A DNA stretch of 55,083 bases from NCBI GenBank assembly GCA_964458275.1, contig CAYWIE010000011.1:1-55083 (forward strand). The letters run 5' to 3'. Numbering within the stretch: the first letter of the stretch is position 1; every line of letters starts with the position of its first letter. This document shows, piece after piece, positions 18,601 to 26,959 of this stretch. The notes beneath the pieces were generated by a model. The model ran no database searches. It saw nothing but the letters and a program-made list of their open reading frames with translations, and had not been told where the DNA came from. Position numbers and translations under genes: made by a program. The stretch comes from HGM04593 sp964458275 (GTDB taxonomy: Bacteria > Bacteroidota > Bacteroidia > Bacteroidales > Bacteroidaceae).

Positions 18601-19980
18601 ACGCCAATGAGCCATGCGCATTACCAGAAGCGTTGCTGCACTTTCGCCAAAATCGCCCAACAGGTCGATAGGCTCTATCTCTACTCCCGAAGCCAGTTTC
18701 TCAGCCTCAGTACCAAGAGTGAACACTGCCGACTCTGCGCTCAACACACCCGCAGATGCAGCCACTTTCTTTCCGCCGGTCAATCCTTTGGCTGCGTGAC
18801 GCAAAGGAGTGCCCACTGCACCCAGAGCCATACCCGTGCCGAATCCCTTTCCAAAGGCACCGGCAACCTTGCCTGCTGTTATGCCCTCGCCGTAGAGAAG
18901 GTCCTCGACCACACTGTTCGTAGCATCGTATGCACCGAGAGTCAATCCCTGAGCTGCTCCGCTCTGCGCAATTCGAGTACCCAATTTCTGCAAAAAGTTG
19001 CGGTCGATGATACGTTTTGCCATCTCTCCCGACAATCCTCGCGATGCACCTCTTGCCATCAGCCGCGAAGTAAGGTTGTTGGCAATCAGGGATGTGGATT
19101 TTCCGACAATGTTTCCCGACACGCCTCCCAATCCGGCAAACACACCTGTATCGAGAAGCAAAGAACCTACACCGGCTGCAAAACTCTCTGCACGGTTGGC
19201 ATCGTAATTCGACATAGCCTCCCTGTTTATTTTTGTCTGCGTGTCGGTCTGCGAGAATTTATCTATCGCCCAGTTGAGAGCCTTGCCGGAGACAGAGCCG
19301 TCAAGAGTACCTCTACCTATGTATTCAAGACTGCCGGAAGGAGTGCTCTGCTTGACATAGTCCTGATACATTCTGTTACGTAATTTCGGTTTTAGAACAG
19401 CTTCGCGATAGGCATCACTGTCGAGACCTCCGTAACGCGCATAGGCATCTGCCAACCGGTTCAGTTCTTCACTGTCGATGCGCCCCATTGTGTTGTCTAT
19501 CACTTTGGCAGGGTCGGCTGCATTGCGCGCCGCTCCAATGGCTGTCAGAGGGTCGGCGCCGGGCACAGAGGAGTGCTGGCGGTAAATATCCGACGCTCGC
19601 CCCTCGGCACGCTCACGCTGCTGACGGAATTCGGGAAGCACACTGCTGTTGTAGTACCCGTCAACTGCATCATCGACCACATTGTTCGAAAGAACAAATT
19701 GACGCCGTCTGCGTTCTTCTGTGTCGGCAGGCACTAAACTTTCGCGTGCAGCATTATGATAATAGGCACTTCGCCGTTCCTTATCGGCGAGCAGACCGGT
19801 TGTCTGGTTTATTCTGTCAACCGTTGTACCAACATCGGAAAGCGATGCTGAAGGCACGAAAGCATCGGCAGACTCTGTGCCCAAGCCCTTCATGCTGTCG
19901 CGAGCGATGTCCAGAAGTTTCTTCTCTTTGGATTTTGAATAACCGTAAATTCCTTTGTTTTCTAATTTGTCGTTAAGCAT
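15697..19980 (-). CDS. Phage large polyvalent protein with metalloprotease-like domain
   Basis: 1427 residues, intact. Order: charged helical N terminus (1-230); a glycine/alanine-rich, membrane-active-looking region (about 255-420, with AGVGSLLLDTGVFAGLGGV); helical middle; metalloprotease-like domain near residues 900-960 with VLHEVVGHKGF and then EEALDEYIAEMAE; and a C-terminal segment starting GWEMGADGKWRYEIDDSQ that resembles a large polyvalent protein-associated domain (LPD23-like). Such proteins are thought to ride in the virion and be ejected into the host cell. The protease-like domain is a clear counterpart of that in the polyvalent gene at the left window edge. It lies between the 101-residue gene (6 bp gap) and the portal gene. 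Confidence 0.75.
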   Translation of the reverse strand: MLNDKLENKGIYGYSKSKEKKLLDIARDSMKGLGTESADAFVPSASLSDVGTTVDRINQTTGLLADKERRSAYYHNAARESLVPADTEERRRRQFVLSNNVVDDAVDGYYNSSVLPEFRQQRERAEGRASDIYRQHSSVPGADPLTAIGAARNAADPAKVIDNTMGRIDSEELNRLADAYARYGGLDSDAYREAVLKPKLRNRMYQDYVKQSTPSGSLEYIGRGTLDGSVSGKALNWAIDKFSQTDTQTKINREAMSNYDANRAESFAAGVGSLLLDTGVFAGLGGVSGNIVGKSTSLIANNLTSRLMARGASRGLSGEMAKRIIDRNFLQKLGTRIAQSGAAQGLTLGAYDATNSVVEDLLYGEGITAGKVAGAFGKGFGTGMALGAVGTPLRHAAKGLTGGKKVAASAGVLSAESAVFTLGTEAEKLASGVEIEPIDLLGDFGESAATLLVMRMAHWRPKGAAEKLNADGHLKPELSLNSVERQEIRDMGVNPGEFISHIEQALHPRYGGLRGVMRNNFIRNYENLMSNEGLSASTRSKLLYIVENKMTSTPPVGVNCEVNVADGGFVVDIKDNFGRRVERHPFASREEADAFVDRNSGLMRRNRIAATEDEFRRSIDSENFFRQAGEYARETGVNVNEISNAMYRKAQGKSLTSREMQLLDDIMYRSSYNDVEHGNVMYSIRNGIEQRYGLPKGTLLTSVDKRVSECSDAENSALAEYESAVRRQAELLQGGVSAEMHADARRLIEENGFEGRGDDWLRNYESRYNRSVAMRPLMGNPDLNPSYKSLHPAEYENLRKYGFPYPADGQPRINIKSPLNPTILYMYSHDDLARMGAEAKDVAKKLNADIKLVYDAHEFDYDKDIVGMQLESKGWHDAASNDVVVNLARNESPEDVGFTVLHEVVGHKGFDNLFGKSYENFLTEMITRLTPEMQDKLEIYRKKNHFKYEEEALDEYIAEMAESLDKTPAERGIMQRLKHFMQSSLYRMGVRVKDLDDDKIMMLLQQHRKAIENRMPAKKHRESVFGSFKTAHLDESEYEQPVWTGNGNQRMLMRHRYRFIGEKGARNLKNKRKSSAITDLGTAKFMNRKNSDVSRIKYSTGWEMGADGKWRYEIDDSQLDVKFFPEVKLRREHPQLYSLYNDVKNGRSVLWNEEVDEKLKKIQRLIRQYGKEEVVLEDAVPDDIFYDAYPEFKDVKVVYRKPGNALCRYSPTENTFYIDEASIGTMKLNRSVAMEMQKMIQEYEGFAKSYPVKPFISDELYYQLNEPLIHTLNVRNSNNRFYDANEGQRTRELLKERYNIDDMDDVPSDPRQFDDFRLSMLRATPTAQSGGVEVRNVGKRFNYSGRERDLPAEFTESVPRQHQVNPRSVEEFHMMLQGPLDIIRKMGLWNSYSNRKGLLDNDNGGDVKKFGWDDYLKLFNNPDDKGN

Positions 19981-19986
19981 AATCGT

Positions 19987-20289
19987 CTATTTAAATTTAT
20001 TTTTTTGATTTTTTTTGTTTTTCTTCATCGGCAACGACACAGAGAGCATAACTGATGCACTTCCCTTGTCTTTACCACTACTGAAGCCATTCATCAATAT
20101 AGTCTTGCTCATGGAAGCATCATGAACAACTGCCCTACGCAAAGAATCGAAAAAATCCTTGCACCTCTCCTCACTGTTCCTTTCAGGCGGAGGAAGGATA
20201 ACATTTCCCCTGCTGCGCAACACAGCATCGAGCATTGAAGCGAGCACGCAGAGCTTTAAGCGCTTGATGTTTTCTGATTTACGTTTCAT
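19987..20289 (-). CDS. Small unknown phage-block protein
   Basis: 100 residues from the ATG at 20289, 5 bp after the stop of the preceding gene; the longer upstream frame overlaps that gene and is unlikely. Basic, with Lys-rich ends. A PPPERNSEERCKDFFDSLR segment precedes a serine-rich C-terminal half. I recognise no family. Tight spacing on both sides puts it in the phage transcription unit. Confidence 0.6.
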   Translation of the reverse strand: MKRKSENIKRLKLCVLASMLDAVLRSRGNVILPPPERNSEERCKDFFDSLRRAVVHDASMSKTILMNGFSSGKDKGSASVMLSVSLPMKKNKKNQKNKFK

Positions 20290-20294
20290 TGGGA

Positions 20295-20831
20295 TTACTG
20301 GTTTTTGCTGCCCGAACTGTCCTCCATGCCCCACTTTGCTCCTTTGACAGCATCGGCAATAAGCGCAAGACCATTCACCAGGTCGGCATCGGTCTGCTGT
20401 TTGAAAGCGTTGTTCCACGACATTTCACTGCTGTTGATTGAATTCATGTTGTTCAAATGCTGCAAATCAACGTTGCGGCGTCTTTCACTTTCTGCAGCAG
20501 CAAGGTTGGTCATCAATCCATCCATAGAACGCATACCTTCGGCTGCGGCTGCTAAAGAATACTCAGGAGTAGCCCCGCCGATGGCGGCGTATGCTCTGTT
20601 CTTGCGCGCATTTTTACTAAGAGTCTCCTCCACTCTTTTAATAGCGGCGCGCGCCATACTGCTATTCAAATAATCGTTGTAATAGTTCCGCTTGTACCAT
20701 GCCTGTTCGGCAGCCCGCGCATTGTCGAAGCGACGCTGCGCATCACTATCTCCGCCAAACAAGCCTTTGATACCCGAGAACAATTTCAATCCGCCGGAAA
20801 TTCCGGACAATACTGTACTGATTGGTTCCAT
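20295..20831 (-). CDS. Internal virion protein-like (T7 gp14-like) phage protein
   Basis: 178 residues from the ATG at 20831 (MEPISTVLSGISGG); a longer frame to 20876 adds an unlikely N terminus. It has a glycine-rich hydrophobic start, a short segment rich in aromatics (EQAWYKRNYYNDYLN) and long alanine-rich helices. This pattern is typical of the small internal core or ejection proteins of podoviruses that help form the DNA-ejection channel. It is first in the four-gene block with the polyvalent and portal genes, which supports a virion role. Identification is by composition and context. Confidence 0.6.
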   Translation of the reverse strand: MEPISTVLSGISGGLKLFSGIKGLFGGDSDAQRRFDNARAAEQAWYKRNYYNDYLNSSMARAAIKRVEETLSKNARKNRAYAAIGGATPEYSLAAAAEGMRSMDGLMTNLAAAESERRRNVDLQHLNNMNSINSSEMSWNNAFKQQTDADLVNGLALIADAVKGAKWGMEDSSGSKNQ

Positions 20832-20952
20832 AATAGTTTTTTTTGCTGCAAAAGAAAGCACAAAACACAGGGACAAGGTTGCTGAAATGACATTTATAAC
20901 TCGCTTATTATAAAAATGTCAATACGGCAACCTCGAAACAATTGCGCGACTG

Positions 20953-20960
20953 TATCTTTG
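20953..20960 (+). promoter_or_regulatory. Promoter -7 element of the divergent small gene
   Basis: TATCTTTG followed by C, 25 bp before the ATG at 20985. It reads away from the phage block; I find no matching consensus promoter for the block itself. Confidence 0.55.
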
Positions 20961-20984
20961 CGAAACAAGAAGAAAACGACCGAA

Positions 20985-21233
20985 ATGACTAAAAGAGCTA
21001 AAAAAGAAGAGATTACGATTGAGGATGTACGAAGCGAAATGCTCTCTCTATTCCATAGGCTGATACAACGTCTCGAAAAGCTCACAAACGAATGTGAGGA
21101 CCCGTCTACTATCAATCAGGCCATAAAGACCATGACCGATTTTCTTGTCAAGCTGAACAAGGAGAGAGACGGAGAAGATGATACTCTTGACAATATATTG
21201 CGTCAGACCCTGAAAGGAATGGATGAGAACTGA
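20985..21233 (+). CDS. Small helical protein of unknown function next to the phage block
   Basis: 82 residues from the ATG at 20985 (MTKRAKKEEITIEDVRSEML). The promoter at 20953 rules out the upstream part of the longer frame. It is predicted helical and highly charged with a KKEE start and acidic C terminus, resembling small phage-encoded proteins, but I do not recognise a family. It is transcribed divergently from the phage block and ends before a strong terminator, so it may be the last gene of the element or a host gene. Confidence 0.6.
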   Translation: MTKRAKKEEITIEDVRSEMLSLFHRLIQRLEKLTNECEDPSTINQAIKTMTDFLVKLNKERDGEDDTLDNILRQTLKGMDEN

Positions 21234-21268
21234 AACAGTGAGCCCGCCTGACTGTATCGGACACAGCC

Positions 21269-21315
21269 AAAAAGGTTATAGTGATAAACTTTCATTATAA
21301 CCTTTTTATTTTTTT
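21269..21315 (+). terminator. Terminator after the small gene
   Basis: 12-bp stem (21269-21280 with 21295-21306) followed by ATTTTTTTT. Confidence 0.8.
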
Positions 21316-21361
21316 ATGTATCTTCGCGGATAATTCTGGAGATTAACAAAAAATATTACTT

Positions 21362-22063
21362 ATGAAACGCACAGACCTTTATTTTGTATTGGCTATCGCA
21401 GCCATCTTTCTTCCATTCGTGTTGTCGGCTCCGCTTTACGAATGGTACAAAGCATTCAATGCCGAGCATGGAATGGTAATGAGCTTTTTAAAATTCGGAA
21501 TACTCTCGACACTTGGCGAGATGCTCGGCGGGCGAATATCGTCGGGCAATTATATAACACCGACATTCGGTACACTGCCACGTATGATTGTGTGGGGATT
21601 TTTGGGAATGGGCATAAACATGGCCATGATAATATTCTCTAAAGGAACTCCTATGTTCCTTGAATACATGGGCATGAGCGGTGCGGTCGAAAGCTTTGTT
21701 GCCGATGGCTTTACCATAGACAAGTTCTGGGTAGCACTCTCTGTGTCTGTAGCCATGAACACAATTTTTGCACCTGTATTCATGACATTCCACAAAATTA
21801 CAGACGCGCATATCGCAGCATGCGGCGGCTCGCTGAAAGCCCTGATAACACCGATACCTATGGCAAAACGTTTCTCCGAACTGAATTGGCAGGCTCAATG
21901 GGGATTCGTATTCAAGAAGACCATACCATTCTTCTGGTACCCTGCACACACCATCACATTCTTGCTGCCATCGGAACAGCGAGTGCTTTTTGCAGCCATA
22001 CTCGGCATAGTTCTGGGAGTTCTTTTAGCTGTATCAATCAAGAAAAACACCGTATCGAAATGA
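21362..22063 (+). CDS. Polytopic inner-membrane protein, Mpv17/PMP22-like
   Basis: 233 residues with about five hydrophobic segments. The C terminus reads FFWYPAHTITFLLPSEQR followed by a last membrane helix, recalling the W-x-P...F-x-x-P...R signature of Mpv17/PMP22 proteins, and GKFGILSTLGEMLGG-like spacing near the start fits too. Function in bacteria is unknown. A variant -7 element (TATCTTCG, 21319-21326) lies 36 bp upstream. Its TGA overlaps the ATG of the cupin gene, so the two are translationally coupled. Confidence 0.65.
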   Translation: MKRTDLYFVLAIAAIFLPFVLSAPLYEWYKAFNAEHGMVMSFLKFGILSTLGEMLGGRISSGNYITPTFGTLPRMIVWGFLGMGINMAMIIFSKGTPMFLEYMGMSGAVESFVADGFTIDKFWVALSVSVAMNTIFAPVFMTFHKITDAHIAACGGSLKALITPIPMAKRFSELNWQAQWGFVFKKTIPFFWYPAHTITFLLPSEQRVLFAAILGIVLGVLLAVSIKKNTVSK

Positions 22064-22461
22064 AAATAAACAACAAAGTCTTAGATGAATTAACCGCAAA
22101 GGCAAAGAGCAGCGAACGGCTAAGGATGAATCTTGATATGAGAACATCGCCAAACGACACATCACAGCGCATGTTCAACGCATTGGAACCGGGCACAATA
22201 GTGCCCATCCATCGCCACCGTTCCACTGCCGAGACTGTAATAATCGTACGCGGAAAAGCCAAAGAGATACTCTTTAACGAATCAGGCGAAATAACAGAAG
22301 AGGTACTGTTGGAGGTAGGCGGCGAATCTCCTGCCTTGCAGATTCCTGCCGGACAATGGCACACCATTCAGGCGCTTGAAAGCGGCACAGTCATCTTCGA
22401 AGCCAAAGATGGAGCGTTCGCCCCCATCAGCGAAGATGATGTCTTAAAGAAGAATATGTAA
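22060..22461 (+). CDS. WbuC-family cupin metalloprotein
   Basis: 133 residues from the ATG at 22060, overlapping the preceding stop by 4 bp (ATGA). It contains a cupin barrel with metal-ligand histidines in PIHRHRSTAE and in IPAGQWHTIQAL, as in WbuC-type proteins found in surface-polysaccharide loci. No polysaccharide cluster is nearby. The start is firm because of the overlap; the longer frame from 21820 lies inside the membrane-protein gene. Confidence 0.8.
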   Translation: MKINNKVLDELTAKAKSSERLRMNLDMRTSPNDTSQRMFNALEPGTIVPIHRHRSTAETVIIVRGKAKEILFNESGEITEEVLLEVGGESPALQIPAGQWHTIQALESGTVIFEAKDGAFAPISEDDVLKKNM

Positions 22462-22483
22462 CTTGGTAACTATGTTTACGAAC

Positions 22484-22518
22484 AAGAGGGCGCCATAAAT
22501 AGAATGGCTCGCCCTCTT
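22484..22518. terminator. Terminator between convergent cupin and aminopeptidase genes
   Basis: 9-bp GC-rich stem (22484-22492 with 22510-22518), with a further CCAT/ATGG pairing inside. Confidence 0.7.
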
Positions 22519-22590
22519 AAAACTGTTTATAGGAGACACTATAACTCCGCTAATATAGAAAACTTTTCCGAAATGAAATTCAAACAGTTT

Positions 22591-23868
22591 CTAAATATTA
22601 TAGAACTCCGTAAATGCCTTGATTGTATACTGCGTATCCACAAGTGCCGAAGTCTCTCTTATTGAATGCATGCCCCACATGGGATTTCCCATATCGACAC
22701 CTCTCATCGGCAGTTGGGTGGTCAAAGTATTTCCGAGCGTACCACCGCCAACCATATCAGAGCGGTTTACAAAATATTGGAACGGAACACCTGCCTTGCG
22801 GCAAATTTCGGCAAAGACTGCTGCCGAATCGCCGTCGGTAACATATTTCTGATTGGCATTGAACTTTATTACCGGACCGCCACCCATCACAGGATGGTTT
22901 GTCGGGTCGTGTTTCTCTGGATAATTGGGATGCAGGGCATGAGCCATATCGGCAGAAACCATAAAAGAGTTCTCTACAGCAGCATACAGATCGCCGGGAG
23001 CACCGCCTCTCTTCAGAATAACAGTATCGAGAAGATTGCGCAACATTGGAGAAGCCGAACCCTGTTTGGTAACGTTGCCGGTCTCCTCATTATCGAACAG
23101 AGCAAGCACTTGTGTCATGCGCGAGACTGTGCTGCCAATCATGGCTTGCAAACCGGCAAAAGCCATCAGCAAGTCATCCTGCCTGCCTGACGACACAAAC
23201 TCATTATGCAGACCGCACAGCGTAGCAGGAGTCGCATCATAAAGCGAAAGATCGAAATCGAGAATATCGCCGGCTGTTACATTCAATTCCTCGGCAATGA
23301 GCTTCAATAACAGGTTCTCTCTCTCGAAATGGCTGCTTATAAATCCGAGTACAGGCATCATGTCGCGTTGACGGTTCAAGGGGTTGCCGTCATTGACCTC
23401 CCTGTTGAAATGGATAGCGATATGCGGAATAAGAAGCAACGGACGCTTGATGTGCAGCAATCGCGTCACCGGATGCAAAGGAGTCTCCCCACGCAACAAC
23501 ACACGTCCGGCAATAGAAAGAGGGCGGTCGAACCAAGTATAAAGGATTGGACCGCCGTACACCTCAGTATTAAGGCGCACCATTCCGCCTTCGGAGAACA
23601 TCTCGGGCGCCGGCTTGATTCTGAATCCAGGAGAATCTGTATGGGCACATATAAGTTTGAAGCCATCTGCAACGTCCCCTGTACCTACTCTGAAAGCAAA
23701 CAGAGCAGTACCGTTCTTTGTGATATAATAACCCTTACCCGGCTCAAGGGCGGGAATATTGGCAAAATCAACTTTGCAGAAGCCATTCGCACTAAGCAAA
23801 TCTTCGGCATATTTCACTGCAAGGAAGTTCACGGGGGAACTATCCAACATTTTCAACAATTCGTTCAT
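22591..23868 (-). CDS. apeB: M18 family aminopeptidase
   Basis: 425 residues, typical for M18 (aspartyl aminopeptidase) enzymes. Metal-binding and catalytic residues are in CAHTDSPGFRIKP (near residue 73), ALFDNEETGN (near 257) and VSADMAHALHPNYPEKH (near 309). It is a cytoplasmic dodecameric zinc peptidase removing N-terminal residues, often acidic ones. The gene stands alone in orientation, 38 bp downstream of the clostripain-like gene. Its last codons overlap the degenerate repeat motif described at 22571-22606. The symbol is given by family. Confidence 0.9.
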   Translation of the reverse strand: MNELLKMLDSSPVNFLAVKYAEDLLSANGFCKVDFANIPALEPGKGYYITKNGTALFAFRVGTGDVADGFKLICAHTDSPGFRIKPAPEMFSEGGMVRLNTEVYGGPILYTWFDRPLSIAGRVLLRGETPLHPVTRLLHIKRPLLLIPHIAIHFNREVNDGNPLNRQRDMMPVLGFISSHFERENLLLKLIAEELNVTAGDILDFDLSLYDATPATLCGLHNEFVSSGRQDDLLMAFAGLQAMIGSTVSRMTQVLALFDNEETGNVTKQGSASPMLRNLLDTVILKRGGAPGDLYAAVENSFMVSADMAHALHPNYPEKHDPTNHPVMGGGPVIKFNANQKYVTDGDSAAVFAEICRKAGVPFQYFVNRSDMVGGGTLGNTLTTQLPMRGVDMGNPMWGMHSIRETSALVDTQYTIKAFTEFYNI

Positions 23869-23906
23869 AGCATATATTTTATGTTACCGTAAACTCTGTC
23901 AAAAGA

Positions 23907-25145
23907 CTATTTGCCTGCGCTGTTCCACCCAGAGGCACTATACCATTCGGTTGTTCTGAAATCGGCATTAAGGACGTCGTATGCAGAGTTCTCGCGCGGA
24001 ATAAACATCGAGAGTCCGCAATACACGGCAGTATCTGTCTCAAAATTCCACTGTTTGATTCCAGAGAGCCATTTCGCAGATGCCACCTTATAAGGAACAG
24101 CCTTGTCGAGCGTCATTTTCCAATCAAGATAGGCATCGGCAGGCAATTTGGCAGACATTACTGCATTCATGTCGAAATATTCAGGGTAAGCATCGTATCT
24201 CGAAAAATACCCTCCGGGCAGATAAGAAAAGAGCCCGGAAAAATCTCCGGCACTATCACTTGCCAAATATGCCGGGACAAATGCAGCTGTAGCGTCTGCA
24301 AGCGCATCAATCTCGGAACATTTGACGGCAGACAACAATACGCCCAAATAAGAGGAATAACCCTTGCTGTAATTATTCAACAGCCCTTGCGGATTGAAAG
24401 GGAAAGAAAAAAGATCGCTTATAATTCTATCATATGGAGCACCATTTGCCGGCAACTCGGCAGAAGAACCGACAAGCCACTCGGCTGAATTCCGCAGAGC
24501 GTAGGCTGTTTCGACCGATTGCATGAAGCACGCATCGAACATAATATAATCAACCTTCACAGGCACCTTTTCAAGCGCAGCAGCGAGTTCCTCCATTTCC
24601 ATGCTCTTGTAGGAAGTTGTCCACTCGTTGTTCATGCCATTGTCGGCACCGATGCTTCGCGTAGAACCAAGCTTGCGTGTCCAGCCACTGCCATGAGACC
24701 ACATGACAAGACCTAACGACTTAGAGGGGTATTCTGTTGTTACCCAATCGAGCACACGATTGAAATGAAGAGTATCGGCTGAGTTGAAATCTTCATCAAA
24801 GCTGTATACTGTATCACATTTAGCCACACCCTTTCCATTGCGATAGAATCGGCAGATATACGGCTTCGACAAAGCGTCAACAAAAGCAAGGAAATAGCAA
24901 CTGTCCGGTACATCCAATGTCGAACTGCTCATCTCAGCCAAATCGAGCCCTGCAAAATAGCTCAGATTATTCTCTGCCATCATATACACAAGTACAGTCC
25001 GCGAAGCCGTATCGCCACGCTCAAGCACATCGACGATATTTCCGCCACCGGCATCGCCGTCGGAATCATCGTTCTTGCAGCCTGTGAAAACAGAGACGAC
25101 ACACAGAAGAAGGGGCAGCAGGAAAAAATATTTCAAACTGTTCAT
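23907..25145 (-). CDS. Clostripain-like (C11) cysteine protease lipoprotein
   Basis: 412 residues. It has a signal peptide with lipobox FTGC (Cys23) and an acidic/glycine linker, then a caspase-like C11 domain. The catalytic dyad is probably His151 in MWSHGSGW and Cys206 in FDACFMQ. Surface or periplasmic C11 lipoproteins are common in gut Bacteroidales; they cleave after basic residues or self-process. The gene follows, by 18 bp, a small secreted protein in the same transcript. Confidence 0.88.
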   Translation of the reverse strand: MNSLKYFFLLPLLLCVVSVFTGCKNDDSDGDAGGGNIVDVLERGDTASRTVLVYMMAENNLSYFAGLDLAEMSSSTLDVPDSCYFLAFVDALSKPYICRFYRNGKGVAKCDTVYSFDEDFNSADTLHFNRVLDWVTTEYPSKSLGLVMWSHGSGWTRKLGSTRSIGADNGMNNEWTTSYKSMEMEELAAALEKVPVKVDYIMFDACFMQSVETAYALRNSAEWLVGSSAELPANGAPYDRIISDLFSFPFNPQGLLNNYSKGYSSYLGVLLSAVKCSEIDALADATAAFVPAYLASDSAGDFSGLFSYLPGGYFSRYDAYPEYFDMNAVMSAKLPADAYLDWKMTLDKAVPYKVASAKWLSGIKQWNFETDTAVYCGLSMFIPRENSAYDVLNADFRTTEWYSASGWNSAGK

Positions 25146-25163
25146 ATTCTATATATAATCCCC

Positions 25164-25553
25164 CTAAGGTCTTGTGAATCTGAACTTGTTCCCAAGATAC
25201 AGGACCGTCTTGTTTTTCTTAAGAAGCTTCTTTTTAAGCTGCGCTTCTTTCTTTTGCAATTTCGATATTTTTTTTGAATACAACAGAGCCGAAGGACGAC
25301 CTGACATTCCCTCTTTCTCTGCCATATAGTCGGACAGTTCGTAAGAATAGTGCTGTCTCGAAGGGAGGAATTTGTGGTCTCCTGTACCAAAAACGATACT
25401 GTCCATCTTCTGAATCTCTGTAAAATAGACAACAGAATCGGAGAACGAATATGATACTCCCATCACATATACACTCTGAGGTTTCTTTTTCTTTGCGCCG
25501 AAAGCCGGAGCGCACAGGACAAGCAGCAGCAAAAAGGCTGAAAAATGTTTCAT
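25164..25553 (-). CDS. Small secreted basic protein
   Basis: 129 residues from the second Met (25553), which places the signal peptide MKHFSAFLLLLVLCAPAFGA at the very start. The mature part is beta-rich with YVMGVSYSFSDSVVYFTEIQ and ends in a lysine-rich helix and FRFTRP. Function is unknown to me. It is cotranscribed with the downstream C11 protease from a promoter 40 bp upstream. Confidence 0.7.
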   Translation of the reverse strand: MKHFSAFLLLLVLCAPAFGAKKKKPQSVYVMGVSYSFSDSVVYFTEIQKMDSIVFGTGDHKFLPSRQHYSYELSDYMAEKEGMSGRPSALLYSKKISKLQKKEAQLKKKLLKKNKTVLYLGNKFRFTRP

Positions 25554-25592
25554 ATACAATAATCTATAATAACTTCATTATCATTCGCGGCG

Positions 25593-25600
25593 CAAATATA
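25593..25600 (-). promoter_or_regulatory. Promoter -7 element of the secreted protein-C11 operon
   Basis: Minus-strand TATATTTG followed by C, 40 bp before the ATG at 25553. Confidence 0.55.
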
Positions 25601-25619
25601 CAGCAAAATTCCAATAAAT

Positions 25620-26720
25620 TCATGACAAATGATTCTTGAAATAATCCATCAACTTCCCAGATGCAGCAAATGATGTGATTCTATTGTCAGAGAGTTCCTC
25701 TTCGCATACCTTTATAAGTTCCTCCATTCCCGGTGTATTGTTGAAAAGGGAATACAACTGTTCGTTGACACTCTCGTACATCCAATACTTTGCCTGACGG
25801 TTGCGACGTTCCTCGAACACCCCGTTCGATTTTACATGCCCGGCATATTTGTATATCATCTCCCACACCTCATTTATTCCTATATCGTAAAACCCGGAAT
25901 ATGTGAGGACTTCGGGACGGCGACCGCTCTCTGGCATAGGAAAAAGCTGCAACGCATTGCGATAGTGCACGGCTGCTCTTTGTGCCTCTGCAACATTGTC
26001 GCCATCGGCCTTGTTTATTACTATTCCGTCTGCCATCTCCATAATGCCTCGTTTGATGCCCTGCAACTCATCACCTGCACCTGCAATCTGAATAAGCAGA
26101 AAGAAATCGACCATAGAATAGACAGCCGTCTCGCTCTGCCCAACACCGACCGTCTCAACGAAGACCGTATCATACCCTGCGGCCTCGCAAAGAATAATAG
26201 TTTCGCGTGTCTTGCGGGCGACTCCGCCAAGCGAACCAGCCGAAGCACTCGGTCGAATAAAGGCACCGGGATGTTGCGAAAGCCTTTCCATGCGAGTCTT
26301 GTCGCCAAGAATACTTCCCTTGCTGCGCTCACTGCTCGGATCTACAGCAAGCACTGCAAGCCTGCCTCCTCTTGTATTGAGCAGATGCATGCCGAAAGCA
26401 TCAATAGAAGTACTTTTGCCGGCACCCGGCACACCGGTTATTCCAATGCGCAACGACCGTCCCGAATGTGGCAGACAACGCTCCACGACCTCGCGGGCAA
26501 GCGCCGCATCCTCTGCACGGCGGCTCTCGACCAGCGTTACAGCGCGGCTCAACACATTGACATCACCACGCAATATTCCCTCTACATAATCGTCGGCACT
26601 CAATCTCTTTGCACGTTTCAAGCGTAGAGAAGAGAGATAGGGATTGATGGAAGCCGGTTGCTCCACCCCATCGTTAACCTTAAGCCCCTTGTATGAGGCA
26701 TCATTTTCGGGATGTTTCAT
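25620..26720 (-). CDS. meaB: Methylmalonyl-CoA mutase-associated GTPase MeaB
   Basis: 366 residues. G3E-family P-loop GITGVPGAGKST at residues 93-104, AVDPSSERSKGSILGDKTRM in the switch region, ETVGVGQSE, and the NKxD-type base motif INKADGD. MeaB loads and protects the adenosylcobalamin cofactor of methylmalonyl-CoA mutase in the succinate-propionate pathway. In most genomes it adjoins mutA/mutB; here neither mutase subunit is in the window. A near-consensus -7 element (minus-strand TATATTCG, 26777-26784) lies 57 bp upstream. Confidence 0.92.
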   Translation of the reverse strand: MKHPENDASYKGLKVNDGVEQPASINPYLSSLRLKRAKRLSADDYVEGILRGDVNVLSRAVTLVESRRAEDAALAREVVERCLPHSGRSLRIGITGVPGAGKSTSIDAFGMHLLNTRGGRLAVLAVDPSSERSKGSILGDKTRMERLSQHPGAFIRPSASAGSLGGVARKTRETIILCEAAGYDTVFVETVGVGQSETAVYSMVDFFLLIQIAGAGDELQGIKRGIMEMADGIVINKADGDNVAEAQRAAVHYRNALQLFPMPESGRRPEVLTYSGFYDIGINEVWEMIYKYAGHVKSNGVFEERRNRQAKYWMYESVNEQLYSLFNNTPGMEELIKVCEEELSDNRITSFAASGKLMDYFKNHLS

Positions 26721-26887
26721 CTTATGGCAAGTTCTATAAATCAGTAACGGATGCAGTGTATTTTTGCAGTTTAGTGCGAATATACAAAGAACTCGCGAGA
26801 AAAAGGCAGAAAAACGGTAAAAACAGCCATTGTCCGCACTCTCTGAAATATAGGCTTCTGTTTATCGCGTAAAAACAACGCAATTTA

Positions 26888-26919
26888 TTTGGTAATTTCA
26901 GAATCTTATCCTATTTTTG
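26888..26919 (+). promoter_or_regulatory. Consensus promoter of the ADP-ribosylglycohydrolase island
   Basis: -33 TTTG (26888-26891), 20-nt spacer, -7 TATTTTTG (26912-26919): the best match to the Bacteroidetes vegetative promoter in the window, 41 bp before the fusion gene. Confidence 0.7.
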
Positions 26920-26959
26920 CGTAAAATAAACATATAAAATCAAACAGCATATAATAATA

